This document shows positions 34,711 through 48,235 of a stretch of 64,000 nucleotides of DNA, piece by piece. The notes beneath the pieces are model-generated. The model did no database searches. It had not been told where the DNA came from and was given only the letters and a program-made list of their open reading frames with translations. A program made the position numbers and the translations under genes. Location: contig OX344762.1 of assembly GCA_947034895.1 (NCBI GenBank), positions 13,459,501-13,523,500 on the forward strand, written 5' to 3'. Position 1 is the first letter of the stretch, and every line of letters begins with the position of its first letter. Source of the DNA: Rhytidiadelphus loreus. Lineage: Eukaryota; Streptophyta; Bryopsida; Hypnales; Hylocomiaceae.

Positions 34711-35380
34711 TTAAGTAGGTCCACCGAAATCACAACCAAGTAATATTGCTCAAATCAGATTCTGAGACCAGGCTAACTTTTGCCAGCAACAAGAATAACA
34801 TAAAATAACACGAAAGTATCCAAACGGTTACATAGGAGCTTATCGTAAGAGTTTATAATAAGAGTTTATAAGTATCCTAATGGTCTATTCAAGCCAGTTG
34901 GTCACACTTGAATGCTATCTGGGATAAATTTATGAGTGCAAGCAAGCAATCTACAGCTGGCCGGGTGACTGACTGTCGTGCCAAATTGTTGTAGAGTGTT
35001 GACTCACCTCGAGCTACAACATGAAGAATCCATGGCTGCATTAGAATGTGAGCATCACGTTCAGTATCAAGATCGAATGCTGAGAAGCGCGAAGAGAAAG
35101 ACGGACGGACGGAGGAGCGCTCTTCCCGGATTGTTGTGGTATATTCCATTTCAGAAGAAGTTGGTTGTAATGGTTGGGTACTTGGGTTGCAATTATTGCT
35201 TTTAGTTATGGAGGGGATTCTATCATTTTAGGATTGAATTGAAAGAGGACAGCCCTGGGTTGTAACAGAAAGTTATGGAAGCTTACGGAGACGATGCTCG
35301 AATCTTGAAATCTTGACATTCTATTTTTGAATTTTGCCGCTTTAGGCGCTCGAGATGGGCGGGGTCAGTTTGAATCTTTG

Positions 35381-38300
35381 ATGGTTGGTGGTTCGTTAGT
35401 TGTTCCCTCCCTCATGCGAATTCAAATATTTGGCATGAGGCCTGTGTGCCTGAATTCACTGGCACTTAACCGCAGAGGGCCAGCTTTTAACGGGAACTTG
35501 CAATTCTCGTGCAGGCACGGTTGTCTGAAGCGTCAGTTTGCAGGTTCTTTATTTGCCTTTGAGAATATGTCTTTAGTTGTAGGTTATTGTTTGGTTGATT
35601 TCCACTTTCGTGTTGACCTGATTTTACCCTTCCTCTGATTCTTACATGAATCCTGAAAAGAGATATATATTGTCGCAGAAGGAAAGCAATGAATCTTAGT
35701 TTTTGTGAGGCGTCGCTTTGACGAGGCATTTATGACACGCCTGTTCGAGGCTTTTGTGGCACGCTTGGTAAAGCCGAGTTTCGAGATTTGTAGTTAGGCC
35801 ATATGTTGTTCGTTTGATAACCTTTGGAATGTTGGGCTGTGTCGATACAGGCGTTGTTGCTCTTCTGGATGCGGGCGCTCTCCCTTTTGCCGCGTCTTCC
35901 CTTCCGAAGGGAGACTCGTTGTGGTTGTCGCCACAGCGAAACCATTTGGTGTCTTTCTGTAAAGCAGGTAGTGGCCCAGCCATGGGTTCAGTACCGAATA
36001 ATGTGGAATTCGACCAGCTTCAGTATCCCAAAGTTCATCGGGATGAGTCCGTGAAGGATGTTTATCACGGTGTCGAAGTCCCAGATCCTTATCGCTGGTA
36101 ATATGAATTTCTACAGGTTCTTGCTTATGATTTCTCAGTTTTTTTCCTTCTTAATTTATTGTGTGAATTTGCGTCTGTTAGAGTTGGAAAATATATTTAT
36201 GTGGCAAACGTTGGGTGATGATTTGGGTCGCTTCTTGTTTCTGGAATACGAAATTTCGCTTTTTTGCTGTGTGAAAATTTCCAAAGACGGCTCTTGATTT
36301 GAATTTTCCTTTTTTTTCCTTGTAAAGTTTTTGTGCAAATTTCGGCTCTGTTACGGTTGGAGAGGATGTTTTGGGGAAGTGTTAGATGAATTTTTTTGTC
36401 CTTGCTCCATGTTTGTGAAATAACGAATTTTGCTTCTGCGACTTGCACAATAGGTTGGAAAACCCAGACGCACCTGAAACGAAAGAATTTGTGGCCGCCC
36501 AAGTTGAGCTGGCAAACAGCGTGTTGGCGAAATGTCCGAACCGAGAGACCTTGAAAGAGAAGATCACTGCTTTGTACGATTTTCCTCGATTTGGTTGTCC
36601 ATCCAAAGTAGGAAACAAATTCTCCTATAGCCACAATTCTGGCTTACAAGCCCAGAGTGTTGTCTACATTCAGGTATCCCTGGGTTTCCCTTGAATCGTT
36701 GTCTTTCCTTTCCTTTTAGGTTACATTACTGATGGAAGAAAGTGCTGTAAGAATTCGAAGACTTGAAAAGCTTACATCGCACAGGGTACACGTGTATGTT
36801 TTCTTTAGTTTGCTCCTGTAGGAGGAAACTCAACATATTTTAGGGTTTCGTGCAGTTGGAAACCCTGGATCCCATTTTAGGACGCTCTTTGAAGACCCTC
36901 ATAAATCACAAAACCTACGGAACAGACTGAGGAGGGTTTGTGATAAAGTTGTCCTGCCTAAGGTCTAATACAAAGACTACCGAGAAAGGGGTCCCGAGGG
37001 AATAATCTCATTGCCCTTTGGTTTTTATTTATACGTGAGGGTAGCCTATACTTTGGTTGAACTTCGTTGCCTTTGATACCCTGTAGAATGCCAGGGTCCT
37101 TTATACTACTGTCCCCCGTGTTTGTAATGATGAGGTTTGGGTTTAAGCCGGTGCTCGTTCTTCTGAGATTCCTTCAGGACTCGTTGTACGGGGAGGCCGA
37201 GGTGCTGCTTGACCCCAACTCCTTGAGTGAAGATGGCACTGTCGCTCTTTCTACTAAAAGTTTCAGTGAGAACGCGGAATTCCTGGCCTACGGGTTGAGC
37301 TCCAGCGGGAGCGATTGGGTCACAATCAATGTAATGCGTGTGGAGGATCGGGTTGTGCAACCTGATACCCTATCATGGGTGAGGTACTGATACCTTGTGC
37401 CTCTTCAATTCATGAACGATCTCCTCTTACTGGGTGAATCCAAATACTCGTAAATACCAGGCTCATGATGATGGCATTCGAAGCGCCTCAATTAAAATCA
37501 TTTTTGGGGATTACGTATGTGGCTCTTACAGGTGAAATTTACATCCATAGCTTGGACTCATGACCACAAAGGTTTCTTCTACAATCGCTACCCGCAGCCC
37601 AAGTACGTATTCAACATCTCTCCGCCAATAATTGAGTCGCACTATACTCGTTCTTTGGTTCGCATTTTCTACATTTCTGACTGTTTCATATCATTCTTGA
37701 AAATCCTTGTTGGGCACCCTATTCTGACGAGGAATCCCCACCTTCTTGCAAAATTGAGTTTAATTTGAAAATCTGAGAACTCCTCAAGCTGATGAGCCAT
37801 TGTTTTCACGTGTGAGTAACGTTATAACTTTGGTTTCGCTTGATTTGCTCTGTTTGGGCATCACTTCGCTCTCAAGGACGCATCTTTCTTTAAAAATTGA
37901 CATGCCACTACTAAAGAATGTTATGTTGGTTTTTGAAATGTGAGTGTTCTGGTCATTGTGCATTTTAGGAACATGGATGGCACGGATGCTGGCACTGAGA
38001 CTGATATTAATTTATTCCACGAGCTTTATTACCATTTTCTAAATACCGATCAATCTGAAGACATTTTGTGCTGGAGGGACTCGGAGCATGCAGCTTGGAC
38101 CTCCTCCGCCAAAATTTCTAGTGACGGCCAGGTACGATGTAATTGTCAATTTGACTTTCCATGGTACATGTAGGTCGTAATTGCTGGTTAGTTTATTGTC
38201 CAAGAATGTCCCTGTTTTTTTACTCCGGTTTGTACCTTCCGAGTTCATGACATGTAGTTCATGTGTCGTGCAGTACCTGATGCTGATCATTGCAGAAGGA

Positions 38301-41205
38301 TGTGACCCTGTAAATCGGCTTTATTACTTAGACCTCACAACACTATCTGGGGGATTGGCAAGTTTCAAAGACGTAGAATCCTTGCTGCCCTTCACCAAGC
38401 TAGTTGATAACTTTGAAGAGCAATACCGATACGTGGCTAATGATGGACCAATATTTACGTTCCTTACGAATAAAAATGCACCCAAGTACAAAATCACAAG
38501 AGTTGACATCAACAAGCCGGATCTTTGGTCAGACGTGATCCCGGAGTCACAATCAGACGTACTTCACTCTGCAATCTGTGCAAATGGGAATCAGTTACTT
38601 CTTTGCTACATCCATGATGTGAAGCACGTGCTTCAGATTCATAATCTGGAAACTGGAGCGTTCCAATGGCGGCTTCCCCTTGAGATCGGCAGTGTGACCG
38701 ATGCCTCGGGAAGGCGTAAGGATAGTGAAATATACTTCAACTTCACCAGTTTTTTGATTCCTGGAACGGTCTATAGATGCGATTTGAGTGCACCCAACCC
38801 TGAGTTGAAGGTTTTGCATGACGTTGGCTCTGAAACATTTGATCGTTCAAGGTTTGAGACCAAGCAGGTCTTTGTGCCCAGCATAGATGGCACTAGAATC
38901 CCCATGTTTATCGTCTCCGAGAAAGGTTTGGTTCAGGATGGCAACCATCCTGCACTCCTCTATGGCTATGGAGGGTTTAACATCAGTCTCACACCCAACT
39001 TCAGTGTTTCTCGCCTGGTCCTTGCCCGTCACTATGGTGCCGTCGTGGCGGTGGCAAACATCAGGGGGGGCGGCGAGTATGGTGAAGAGTGGCACAAGGC
39101 TGGCTCTCTTATGAAGAAGCAAAACTGCTTCGATGATTTTATCTCATGTGCAGACTACTTGATTAAGGAGGGCTATACACAATCCAACAAGCTCTGTATT
39201 GAAGGTGGCAGTAATGGCGGGCTACTTGTGGCTGCCTGCATCAACCAGGTAGTGTGCTCACCCGTCATTCTACTTTTTGCGATGCAGAGTAATTCCAAGA
39301 ATGAGTGCTCTTTTGAGTCATGCGTGACATCTGATCAGAGGATCTTTTTGTTTATTAAACTTCATTTTTTATCTTTAAGAACTGCACCATGCTATTTCAA
39401 TGGGGATATTCACCTAGGGTTTTAATTTTGCGTCAAATGGATTAAAACTCCGAAAATTACTAGTAAGAGAGGATCAATCTACTAACGTCACGCTTGGCAT
39501 AAATGTAGCCAGTCATTCTTGGAGTTGCCCTGTATCTGTCTCAAAACGGTGGATGCCTAGTCCAATGAAGATAATGATATGAAAATTTGCGTTGGCTTTA
39601 ACGGTTGACACCTGAGTGTTCCCGTAGTGCGCCTGACCTTATTTCATGCAGAGGCCTGAACTCTTTGGTTGCGCCTTGGCTCACGTGGGTGTGATGGATA
39701 TGCTTCGGTTCCACAAATTCACAATCGGTACGCTGTGCCATTTCAATATCTTCAGCACTAGGTGGTGATGGCTGTTATCCTCTGCAATTCTCCCAATTTT
39801 AACATGCCACCTTTCAAACATTCACAGTTTTCTTGGAAATGGCGAACTCATGTGAAATTTGCTTTTGCTGCGTATGTGGTGTAGGACATGCATGGACCTC
39901 TGACTATGGTTGCTCTGACAAAGAGGAAGATTTTCACAATCTGATTAAGTATGTCCTTCTCCCTCTCAAAGCAAGTGATCTTAAGTTGATTGAGGAGTCG
40001 AAAGTACTTTATGTTCTAGTCCAGTGTGAGCTGATTCCGCTGCATACAGATTCTCGCCGATTCACAACGTCCGGAGGCCTTCGGAAAAGATTAGTGGAGT
40101 GCAGTATCCACCCACAATGCTTTTGACTGCTGACCACGACGACCGCGTGGTCCCTCTCCACTCGCTGAAGCTTCTGGCGGTGATTATCTTCAACACCATT
40201 TTACTGTTCTTCGAACCTGTATCATATTCTTAGACCCAAAAGAATCATTAGAAGAGAACTTGGCGGATTTGGTCCTGAGCTCCATCCGGCTCCGAAGCAC
40301 TTGACCATCCGTGCATCCACTCTTAAAATTCAGACCGGTCCATCAAAAGTGTTTTTTATGTCATGTACTACACCTGTCATGCAAAACCAAAGTCGTGCAG
40401 GGTTTTGTGCAATAATGAACACAAGGAACTGAGAGTCTTGGAGGGCCAAACCACTACGGAATTTGTATTTAATGTGAATCGCTTTTACATTGCAGGGGAC
40501 ACGTACCCTGTCGTAATCCTGAAGTAGTTTGGAATCGTGAGGCTAATATCTCTTGATTAAAACTTACGTGCAGACTCTTCAATACACACTTTGCTCGAGC
40601 TTGGGAGAGAGCTCGCAAACGAATCCGATCATTGCTCGCATTGACAGTAAAGCTGGACATGGAGCTGGCCGACCCACGCAAAAGATGGTGAGTTAAAATG
40701 ATTCTTATAGTCACATTTATTTCATGTCGGACCATACAATCTAAAGGAGAATCTGATTTTGATGATTGAGGAGAGAAACACTGTTTTAGGTTTTGGTTTG
40801 CCTATGACATGATTGCTAGGTGGGAACTATTGGATTGATTGACATTTCAAAGATTGACATAATTGGCATTTTAGAAATTGATAACTCAAGATAAGTTTTA
40901 GAATCCAATCAATTTTGATGCAACCATATCAATATTTATCCACTATTGTAGAAATGGTTTGTTAGTCATTTTTCCAACATTTTGTGGCCTTGCCTTTAGC
41001 TTATGCAATTGTAGCCTTTCCCTCTAGGCCTCTAGGTCATCAATTCAATGCATTGCACTCCCATCCAACCTAAGGCCTTTTGGACTTTTTGATTTTGTAA
41101 CATTTGCCATGAAAGTTGACTCCCATAGTGCTTGTGCAGATTGATGAAGTGAGTGACGCTTACTCCTTCTTGGCCAAGATGACGGGAGCAAATTGGGTGG
41201 ATTGA
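35381..41205 (+). CDS. POP: Prolyl oligopeptidase (S9A serine peptidase)
   Basis: Twelve exons keep frame throughout: 35381-35543, 35968-36097, 36454-36673, 37178-37378, 37532-37602, 37969-38131, 38274-39248, 39652-39727, 39885-39948, 40050-40179, 40574-40687 and 41140-41205. The product is about 790 residues. The peptidase proper begins [16 protein letters not shown] (ATG 35982), followed by [19 protein letters not shown]. The beta-propeller lies in the N-terminal half; the alpha/beta hydrolase domain holds Ser629 (GGSNGG, codon 39210-39212), Asp718 ([10 protein letters not shown]) and His760 (KAGHGAG). This is the complete triad, spaced as in the family. It cleaves short peptides after proline. 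Exon 1 adds an Arg-rich, acid-poor presequence ([20 protein letters not shown]). Alternatively translation could start at ATG 35829 in an unspliced first exon (782 residues) or at 35982 (731, the usual cytosolic length). Confidence 0.96.
36845..37015 (-). repeat. Intron-resident dispersed repeat (short inverted copy in POP)
   Basis: Read on the minus strand this matches the CSA and CRR6 intron repeats: GGGACCCC, ATTAGACC, GACAAC, then TTATGAGGGTCTTCAAAGAGC. It covers only the middle of the longer copies. Confidence 0.6.
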
Positions 41206-42075
41206 TCAAGATGTGTAATAGGTACCTTATTGAGAAAATGGCTTATGAATCCAAGATTTTCACCTTGGTGAATTTGTAATCCTACTTGAAGCTTAATCTA
41301 GATGTTACTTACATTACATATATATTTTCAAGTATACCAATAGAATTAGAGGGATTGCCATTTGTTAGTCTTGTGAATTGCACATAACATTCTTTAGTTT
41401 TACTTCAAGAATTGGAATGGGCATCACATTTTAATGTCATTGGTTCAAGATATGTTTCATCTTTGAACTTGAAAATTAATAAACCTTCTTCTATTCCCAT
41501 GTACTTCTTGTATGGTTTTTTATTAGTGTATGTTATTAGCGGCAAGTAAGAAAAGCCAAATGTTATATAAATACTTGATAGTCATAATGATGGAGTTGGA
41601 GATGGAGTATATGCATGTTCTTTTTTTTCCATTTATGGTTTTCTTTGGTTTGGGGGGACTTGTCCACAATAACTAAAAGAATGATTTGCCCCCTACTTTG
41701 ATTCATAAATAGTGAAGGCATGGATATCTATATCTATATCTATATATATTAAGTGAGTACTTTAGGCATAAGTGGGTTATGATTATTGTAAAGAATCAAT
41801 TGGAATTCTAGTTACATTCACTTAAAAGACACTTTGGCATAGAAAATTTACAATAGTGAAAAAATAGCTTCTTGCTTAGAAGATCAATAAATTTACAAAG
41901 AATTAACTCTATGAGGTTGGTGGAACCAAAAAGTGGTGTATAAAATAAGGGAAAAAAAACTCTTCCTAACAATTACTCAATGTCATAACATCTTGATATT
42001 ACATGATATATACTTGTTGACACCTCAAACACCAAACGTTCAAAATTTTGGACAAGTTAAACTTGTTTCAAGTAC
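41206..42075. other. POP 3' flank and AT-rich sequence
   Basis: Contains the presumed POP 3' UTR and a small (TATCTA)n microsatellite near 41731-41750. No gene seen. Confidence 0.4.
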
Positions 42076-42331
42076 ATAGAATATTGATTTTTTCATTCAA
42101 TTGATTTGTAATGATTCTTATGTTACTTCTCCATCATTTATAGAATATTGATTTTTTCATTCAATTGATTTGTAATGATTCTTATGTTACTTCTCCATCA
42201 TTTATAGAATATTGATTTTTTCATTCAATTGATTTGTAATGATTCTTATGTTACTTCTCCATCATTTATAGAATATTGATTTTTTCATTCAATTGATTTG
42301 TAATGATTCTTATGTTACTTCTCCATCATTT
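42076..42331 (+). repeat. Tandem array, 64-bp unit repeated four times without visible change
   Basis: Units run 42076-42139, 42140-42203, 42204-42267 and 42268-42331. Each starts ATAGAATATTGATTTTTTCA and ends TTACTTCTCCATCATTT. By eye the copies are identical, which points to recent expansion. Confidence 0.95.
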
Positions 42332-42973
42332 ATATACCGGTATTATAGATTTTGAAGACTTTGTTATATAAATACTTAATATTATAAAGCATGCACGTAT
42401 AATTTTAAAGACTTTCTTTTGTGAATATATTTTATATTACAAATTATGCACTTATAATTCACCTCAAAAAGCAACTTTTTAGTTTGAAAAATGACCATTC
42501 AAATTGAGTTGAATAAATAAACTAAATAAAAATCTTTAAAGATCTCCATAATTAGAACTTACACAAAAAAATTCTTTTGAAAATCCCAAATATTAAATCT
42601 ATAATTAATTTTCTCTCTTAATTTGTAGATGATTTATTTTGTAGCTATTCTCTAGATTTTATTTAGTACTAAGCAAAATAGTCATGTATATATGTATGTC
42701 TTTATGTGCCATGAAGACAATTCTACAAAATGAAACAAAATGAAAATGATTAAATAATTACAAATTATTAAATGATAATGAATAGAAAATATTAATTAAA
42801 ATAATAGAAGATCATAGATTAATTAATCAAAATGATTATAATAATGAAAAATAAAAATAAAATATTAATCTTTATTAAGAATACAATCAAATTAAAATAA
42901 ATTATAAATTATAAAAAGATTAATTTCAAAATTTTAGATTGGTAAGAAATGCTCAATAATAAATTGATTCTAA

Positions 42974-43991
42974 CACTAGAAGAAAAACACGTCCGGCACA
43001 ACCAACTACTATGCAACTAATGCCCTATGCAACTGTCATGCAACTAGTTTCCTCTCTATTTGCACCAAATCTAATGTAGTTGTTTTGTGTCATTGTTTTA
43101 CAACATTCATTCATTGTTTTAGTTGCAAAGTAGTCATTCTGTAGTTGCAAAAAAAGACTAGGAAACAACTAGTGTCCTATGCAACTATTATGCAATTGTA
43201 AAATGACCATAGTTGTTTCCTAGTTGTACGCTAGTTGTTTCTTAGTTGCACTCTAGTTGTTTCCTAGTTGCACTCTAGTTGTTTCCTAGTTGCACTCTAG
43301 TTGTTTCCTAGTTGCACTCTAGTTGTTTCCTAGTTGCTTTCAAAGTTCATTCCCATTCGTGTTATATCAATTGACCCATATCAATTGTAAAGAGTACCAT
43401 TAGATTGAACATATAAGACTTGTAAGTTGTTATAGTCTTATGTAATGAATTCTTTTGATAGAATTCTAAGATTTCTATAATTTGTGGGTTTCTACAATTT
43501 GTAGATTTTGTATATAAGAATTTAAAAAATAATTAAAATTCAAGAAATTTTATAATCTAGGAAATTGAATTTTGAAATCTAGGAAGAAGGTAGATCTGAA
43601 ATTTTGAAATCTAGGAAGAGGGTAGATTTGAAATTTTGAAATCTAGAAAAAGGTAGATTTGAAATTCAAAAATCTAAGAAAAAGGTAGTTCTGAAATTCT
43701 AAAATCTAGAAAGGAGGTAGATCTGAAAATTTGAAATCTACAAATCATTGAGATTTATATTTTAAAATTTACAAATCTACAAGTTGCAAACAAGTTGCAA
43801 ACAAGTTGCACACAAGGATGAAGTTCTTTGTATGGTGTCGGATGACAAAAAACCTTGCAACTAGACTACAACTAATGCAACTTGTCCACTGCAACTACGG
43901 ACTCTACATTGTCACCTAGTTGCAAACGTCCTATGCAACTACAAAATGAATTGCATACTGTAGTTGCAAAACCCCTCATTTTCTTCTAGTG
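42974..43991. mobile_element. CACTA-like non-autonomous element with TAA target duplication
   Basis: The ends are CACTAGAAGAAAAAC and, reversed, CACTAGAAGAAAATGA. The 3-bp TAA is repeated on both sides (42971-42973 and 43992-43994). Subterminal GCAACTA/TAGTTGC motifs are abundant near both ends. Inside are about six copies of a 22-bp unit (AGTTGTTTCCTAGTTGCACTCT, 43211-43340, given here as one unit split across variants) and an array of GAAATCTAGGAAGAAGGTAG units (43540-43760). No transposase frame. The CTAG variant of the second terminal position block differs from the more usual CACTACAAG. Confidence 0.88.
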
Positions 43992-43994
43992 TAA

Positions 43995-46063
43995 ATAATG
44001 AAAGTGGTTAAATCAACTATAAATTACAAAAGTTTAATAAATTGATTCTAAATAATGAAAGTGGTTAAATCAACTATAAAATTATAGACGATTAATTGAT
44101 TATAATTAATCATAGATGATGAATAAAAGATTATTAACAAATTAAAATTTAATATAATAACTTATTAATTATTACTAAAAATATTTATCATAATAATTAT
44201 GGTGATTAAATAATTCTTAATATACAAAAAATGATAGATAGAAAATCAACTATAAATTATGAACATTGTAAAATCAACTATCACTTATAAAATGGTAATG
44301 ATTATAAAATATTTATTAAAATATTAAAGACAAACCAACAATTCTGCTTGGATTAGAAATTTATAAAAAGTTAAGATATTAAATATAACTAAGTTAAATA
44401 AATTCTAAAAACAATAATTATTGCAAAAAATATTTAAAGTAAAATATTTAAAATAAAAGACATAGTCATCAAACATCTACAATTTAGAAGTTAGTAGGTG
44501 GATAAAGAAAAAAAAGGTTCAAAATTTAAAATAAGATAAAAGAAACCATATTAATGAAATTTAAAATGAATAAAATAGAAATAAAGTAGAAATAATTTTT
44601 CTATTTAAGATCTAGAGCATTTTCCTTTGGATACAAGTTTCTAGTGATTTTTTTCATGTTTAGGATTTAAAAATGTAGCCATGATAATATGTTATTCCTA
44701 TACATGCAATTACATGTTAAAATTTAATCATGTAATTAAAAAATTTCCTTTGCATTGAATTAAAATATTCATGTGATTAAAAAATTTGTATCTAGAGGTA
44801 CAAATACTCTAATGGTTAAAGTTTTTCCAAACATGGATTAAAGTTACCCTCATAGTTAGTTGATTAAGGATCAAGAATTCAAATTTTGAACAACAAATTG
44901 AATGCAAACATTTTCCAAACACTTAGAATTCAAATTTTTTCATCCCTTTAGTGTTGTAGTAGAAATTTTGCATTTTTGATTGGATAGTGATACAATGTAT
45001 TGATTCAAAGTTGATTTTGTAAAACTATTTAATAAAAATCTAAAAGCAATCACATATCACTAATAATTAATTAATCCAAAACAATAATTAAATTTACCAA
45101 AATTCTCCAAAATATATTTGTGAAACACATATACAAAATTTTACAATGAAGCTAGAATGCTAAGCCATTGTTTTTTCATATTATATATACTTTGACAAGT
45201 CAAAAAGTTCACAAGACATAGGACAATGTGTGTATGCATGTGTATATGAATATATGTATAAACCCATATTCAATATGTAATTATTTATATATGCTCGTAC
45301 ATGTTTTTACTTGTATTTGGGTATGGGTATGATCTATGGAATGTATTTCAATTTTTTTTTTATAGTCATTATTAAAACATTAATGGTCAATTTTGTTAAA
45401 ATGGTAGTATTCCATATGCCATATTCAGACCGCCTACTCTAAACTGTGAAAGTGACATTTAAGATGGATATAGATTTCAAAAATCTTTAATTTGTATAGA
45501 TTTTAGAAATCTAGGACAAGTATAGAATTCAAACCATTTAGTTTGAATTTATGAAAGTGACATCTAGAAATTGTGAAGATTTTAGACATCTATTAAAGAT
45601 ATAGATTTCAAACATCTAGGACAATTGTACATTTATGACCACCTAGTCTAAACTGTTAGAACTGCCAACGTAGCGGAATGGCGCCACTTTAACGAAATTG
45701 CTCATATTATTCTAATTTATTAATAGTGAAGTGGAAAATTAATCTACAAAATTAGTGTTAGCTTTTAAAAAAATGTTAGAATATTATACAATAGAATAAT
45801 ATTTCAACCTACACAAATTTAATGTCACATTGGCAAATTAATATCACATGCTCTAATAAAATATATTAGTTATTAGTGTAGTGACCATAGTATTGCAGTA
45901 TTGTTAAGGTATCAACACCTAATGTTGTTCAAATAAGGGTTTGAGCACAATAAGTTTCTACTATTGAACCATAAATTTTCTTAGTTGGATCTTATGAATA
46001 GTCAAAAAGGTATCCTAGATTTTTTTAGAATGTATTTTATGAATACTGAAAATATACTACAAA
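43995..46063. other. Extremely AT-rich sequence, no gene seen
   Basis: Short repeats of TTAAATCAACTATAAA-type phrases occur near 44020-44290. At 45430-45655 two diverged units share CCTACTCTAAACTGTGAAAG or CACCTAGTCTAAACTGTTAG and AGATTTCAAA-ATCT. No coding sequence. Confidence 0.45.
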
Positions 46064-46333
46064 TCATTAGATGGAATTCAGCCATCGAAGGGTTGTGAGT
46101 TCCCCCAATCGAAACCAGTCGAAACCCGCTGATACCCACCGTTCCTCACCTATGCTGACCTAGCCAAGCAACTGCCAGGTTAGAGTTTGGAAAAAAAAAA
46201 TTAACTTTGTTTTTCATTTTAAGGACTTCAAAAAAAAAATTTAATTTGCCGTCGTGTTCGATGGGGTTCCCGGGGAACGAAGCTAGGAATGGCACCAAAA
46301 TGGCCCTCCAGCCCTCTAGAATCCCATCTAATG
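46064..46333. mobile_element. Foldback MITE, CATTAGATGG family (copy 2)
   Basis: Left end CATTAGATGGAATTC; right end in reverse CATTAGATGGGATTC. The outer parts are GC-rich with CCCTCCAG and GGGTTCCCGGGGAAC; the centre is A/T-rich. It resembles 55877-56175. A target duplication was not evident. Confidence 0.65.
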
Positions 46334-47106
46334 TTTAAAATGACTCCTCGATTGACCCTAGGTACTTGTGAATAGAATTTTACATTTTAGACAAGTATTT
46401 GTAGGGACCAATCAATTTAAAAACAAGTCATATAATTAGGTGCAATAACCTCATAACTAACTCTCAAAGTAAGTCCTAGCTTTTGGGGGGATATAAATTG
46501 CTCAAGGTATTTTCATCTGGATAGGCATCTATCCAAAAAAGACAACCATGGTTGGTCAATTTTATTTTTATATTCTTTACTATAATTTTGATACCTCCTC
46601 CTTGACTTTTGTCATCAAAATTCCATGCCTTTGTTCTAGTAACATGTTGAAGGAGAATAATGACATACTTGGAAATTATCCTTTTACTATAATAAATTCG
46701 TTCCAAGGAAGATAGTCAAGTAGGAAATTTATGTTAATAAGTTCAATATCTAAAATCAAAATATCTTGACTTAAATTTAATGACCCAACTTGAAATTCCA
46801 TAGCCAAAAACATTACTTCAATGACATTGCACTCATACATTCAAATTACAATTTGTAACTACTCATTCCACAAACATTTCCATAACATTCATAACTCATT
46901 CAAATAATCATTGGTTTTAATTTGGGAACCAACTGAGCGACATAACACAAACACCCAAAGACTTATAACTAGATCCCTAGCTCACAAACTTTTAAATTCC
47001 ACTACAGCACATTCACACATACTCCATACATATACATTGATTAAATTTTCCAAACTCCATTAAGCTCCATTTAGCTCACAATCACTTATCACAGACACTA
47101 AAATCC

Positions 47107-47156
<50 letters not shown>

Positions 47157-48235
47157 CATTAATATATAATTTCCAATTGTATTTATCACAATGGTGAACA
47201 AATCATCATTTACAACATATGAAGTTCATGTATCATAGACTCATATTCTTGATATTGCTCCACCAACTTGGACATAAACATTAGTTCTTCACCATAACAA
47301 CATTCTCATTACTATTGACACATCTCACACCATCATCTTACCAAATTTTACCAAATCAAAAGAAATACATAGCCCAATTTGGCTGGAACTCTCACTAACT
47401 CACTCAACAATTGGTGAAAAAACATAAATGAACATTACTACCAAATAGGAAGCAAGCTGGTGGTTTGCATAGCCAAACTACCAAGATAAAATGCCAAATT
47501 GGAATTGTACCATCAATCTAACTCATCAGCTCCAAATGCCTTCCAAGTAGGCAATCACCAATTTGATAGTTGACAGCATTGTTACTTGTCACATCCGAAC
47601 CTACAAATCCAACTTGGCACTACATCTACTCACCTCTCCCCAAACTAGCAAACTAACATGTCAGATCGCCCACCTTGACCACAAAATTGCCAATTAGACT
47701 ACCACCAAGTCGAAAATAACAAAAAAACAAAGCAAAAAATGTTGCAATTAAATCCAACTATGAGTTCTACACAACATTAATTCAATAACCTTGTCTTGCA
47801 AGTGCACACTATGAGAAAATAAGGTAATTGCACCCACAGTCAACAATAAAGCATTTGATCCTACATCCTATTATTAAGTATATAATTATTTTTATTGAAT
47901 CTTATTAGCAAGTGAAAGAGGATTCTAACACTCTTTAATATGCATTTTTTGGACATTCTACAAATAAATTATGAAATATATAATAATTATAGGGTATTTT
48001 TGTAGATTTATCCAAACCCAACATTAGGCTCTTCTAAGATCTCATGTTTATGACTATATATGTCTCATATCATCAATCTCCAAGTTTTATATCACTCATT
48101 GGTTTAAATTTAGGTGTTCCATTTTGGACTATGATATTCTTGATACAAATGTATTACCATCTATTGAAGAGGTGGTTTTTTGTTAATTGAGAAGATTAAG
48201 AGCTTGATTAAGGATTCTAAGTGGAACAAGCATAA
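46334..48235. other. Intergenic sequence with (TA)n microsatellite
   Basis: No supported gene. A (TA)n tract of about 39 bp occupies 47114-47152. The stretch 46740-47700 is unusually rich in CA and short CCAA words, possibly an old diverged repeat. Confidence 0.4.
47114..47152. repeat. (TA)n microsatellite
   Basis: Uninterrupted alternating TA of about 39 bp, likely length-variable. Confidence 0.95.

Noticed and set aside
35696..35983. Minus-strand frames opposite the start of prolyl oligopeptidase
   Set aside because: They are shadows of the recognised plus-strand gene.
38181..38273. N-terminal extension of the large prolyl oligopeptidase frame
   Set aside because: This part is intron: the conserved sequence starts at 38274 after a TGCAG acceptor.
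39249..39425. Read-through of the prolyl oligopeptidase frame past CINQ
   Set aside because: It would lose the Asp and His of the triad; a GTAGTG donor at 39249 and downstream exons restore them.
43211..43340. Regular 22-bp repeats that could suggest a CRISPR array
   Set aside because: The units are directly contiguous with no unique spacers, and lie inside a CACTA-like element in a plant genome.
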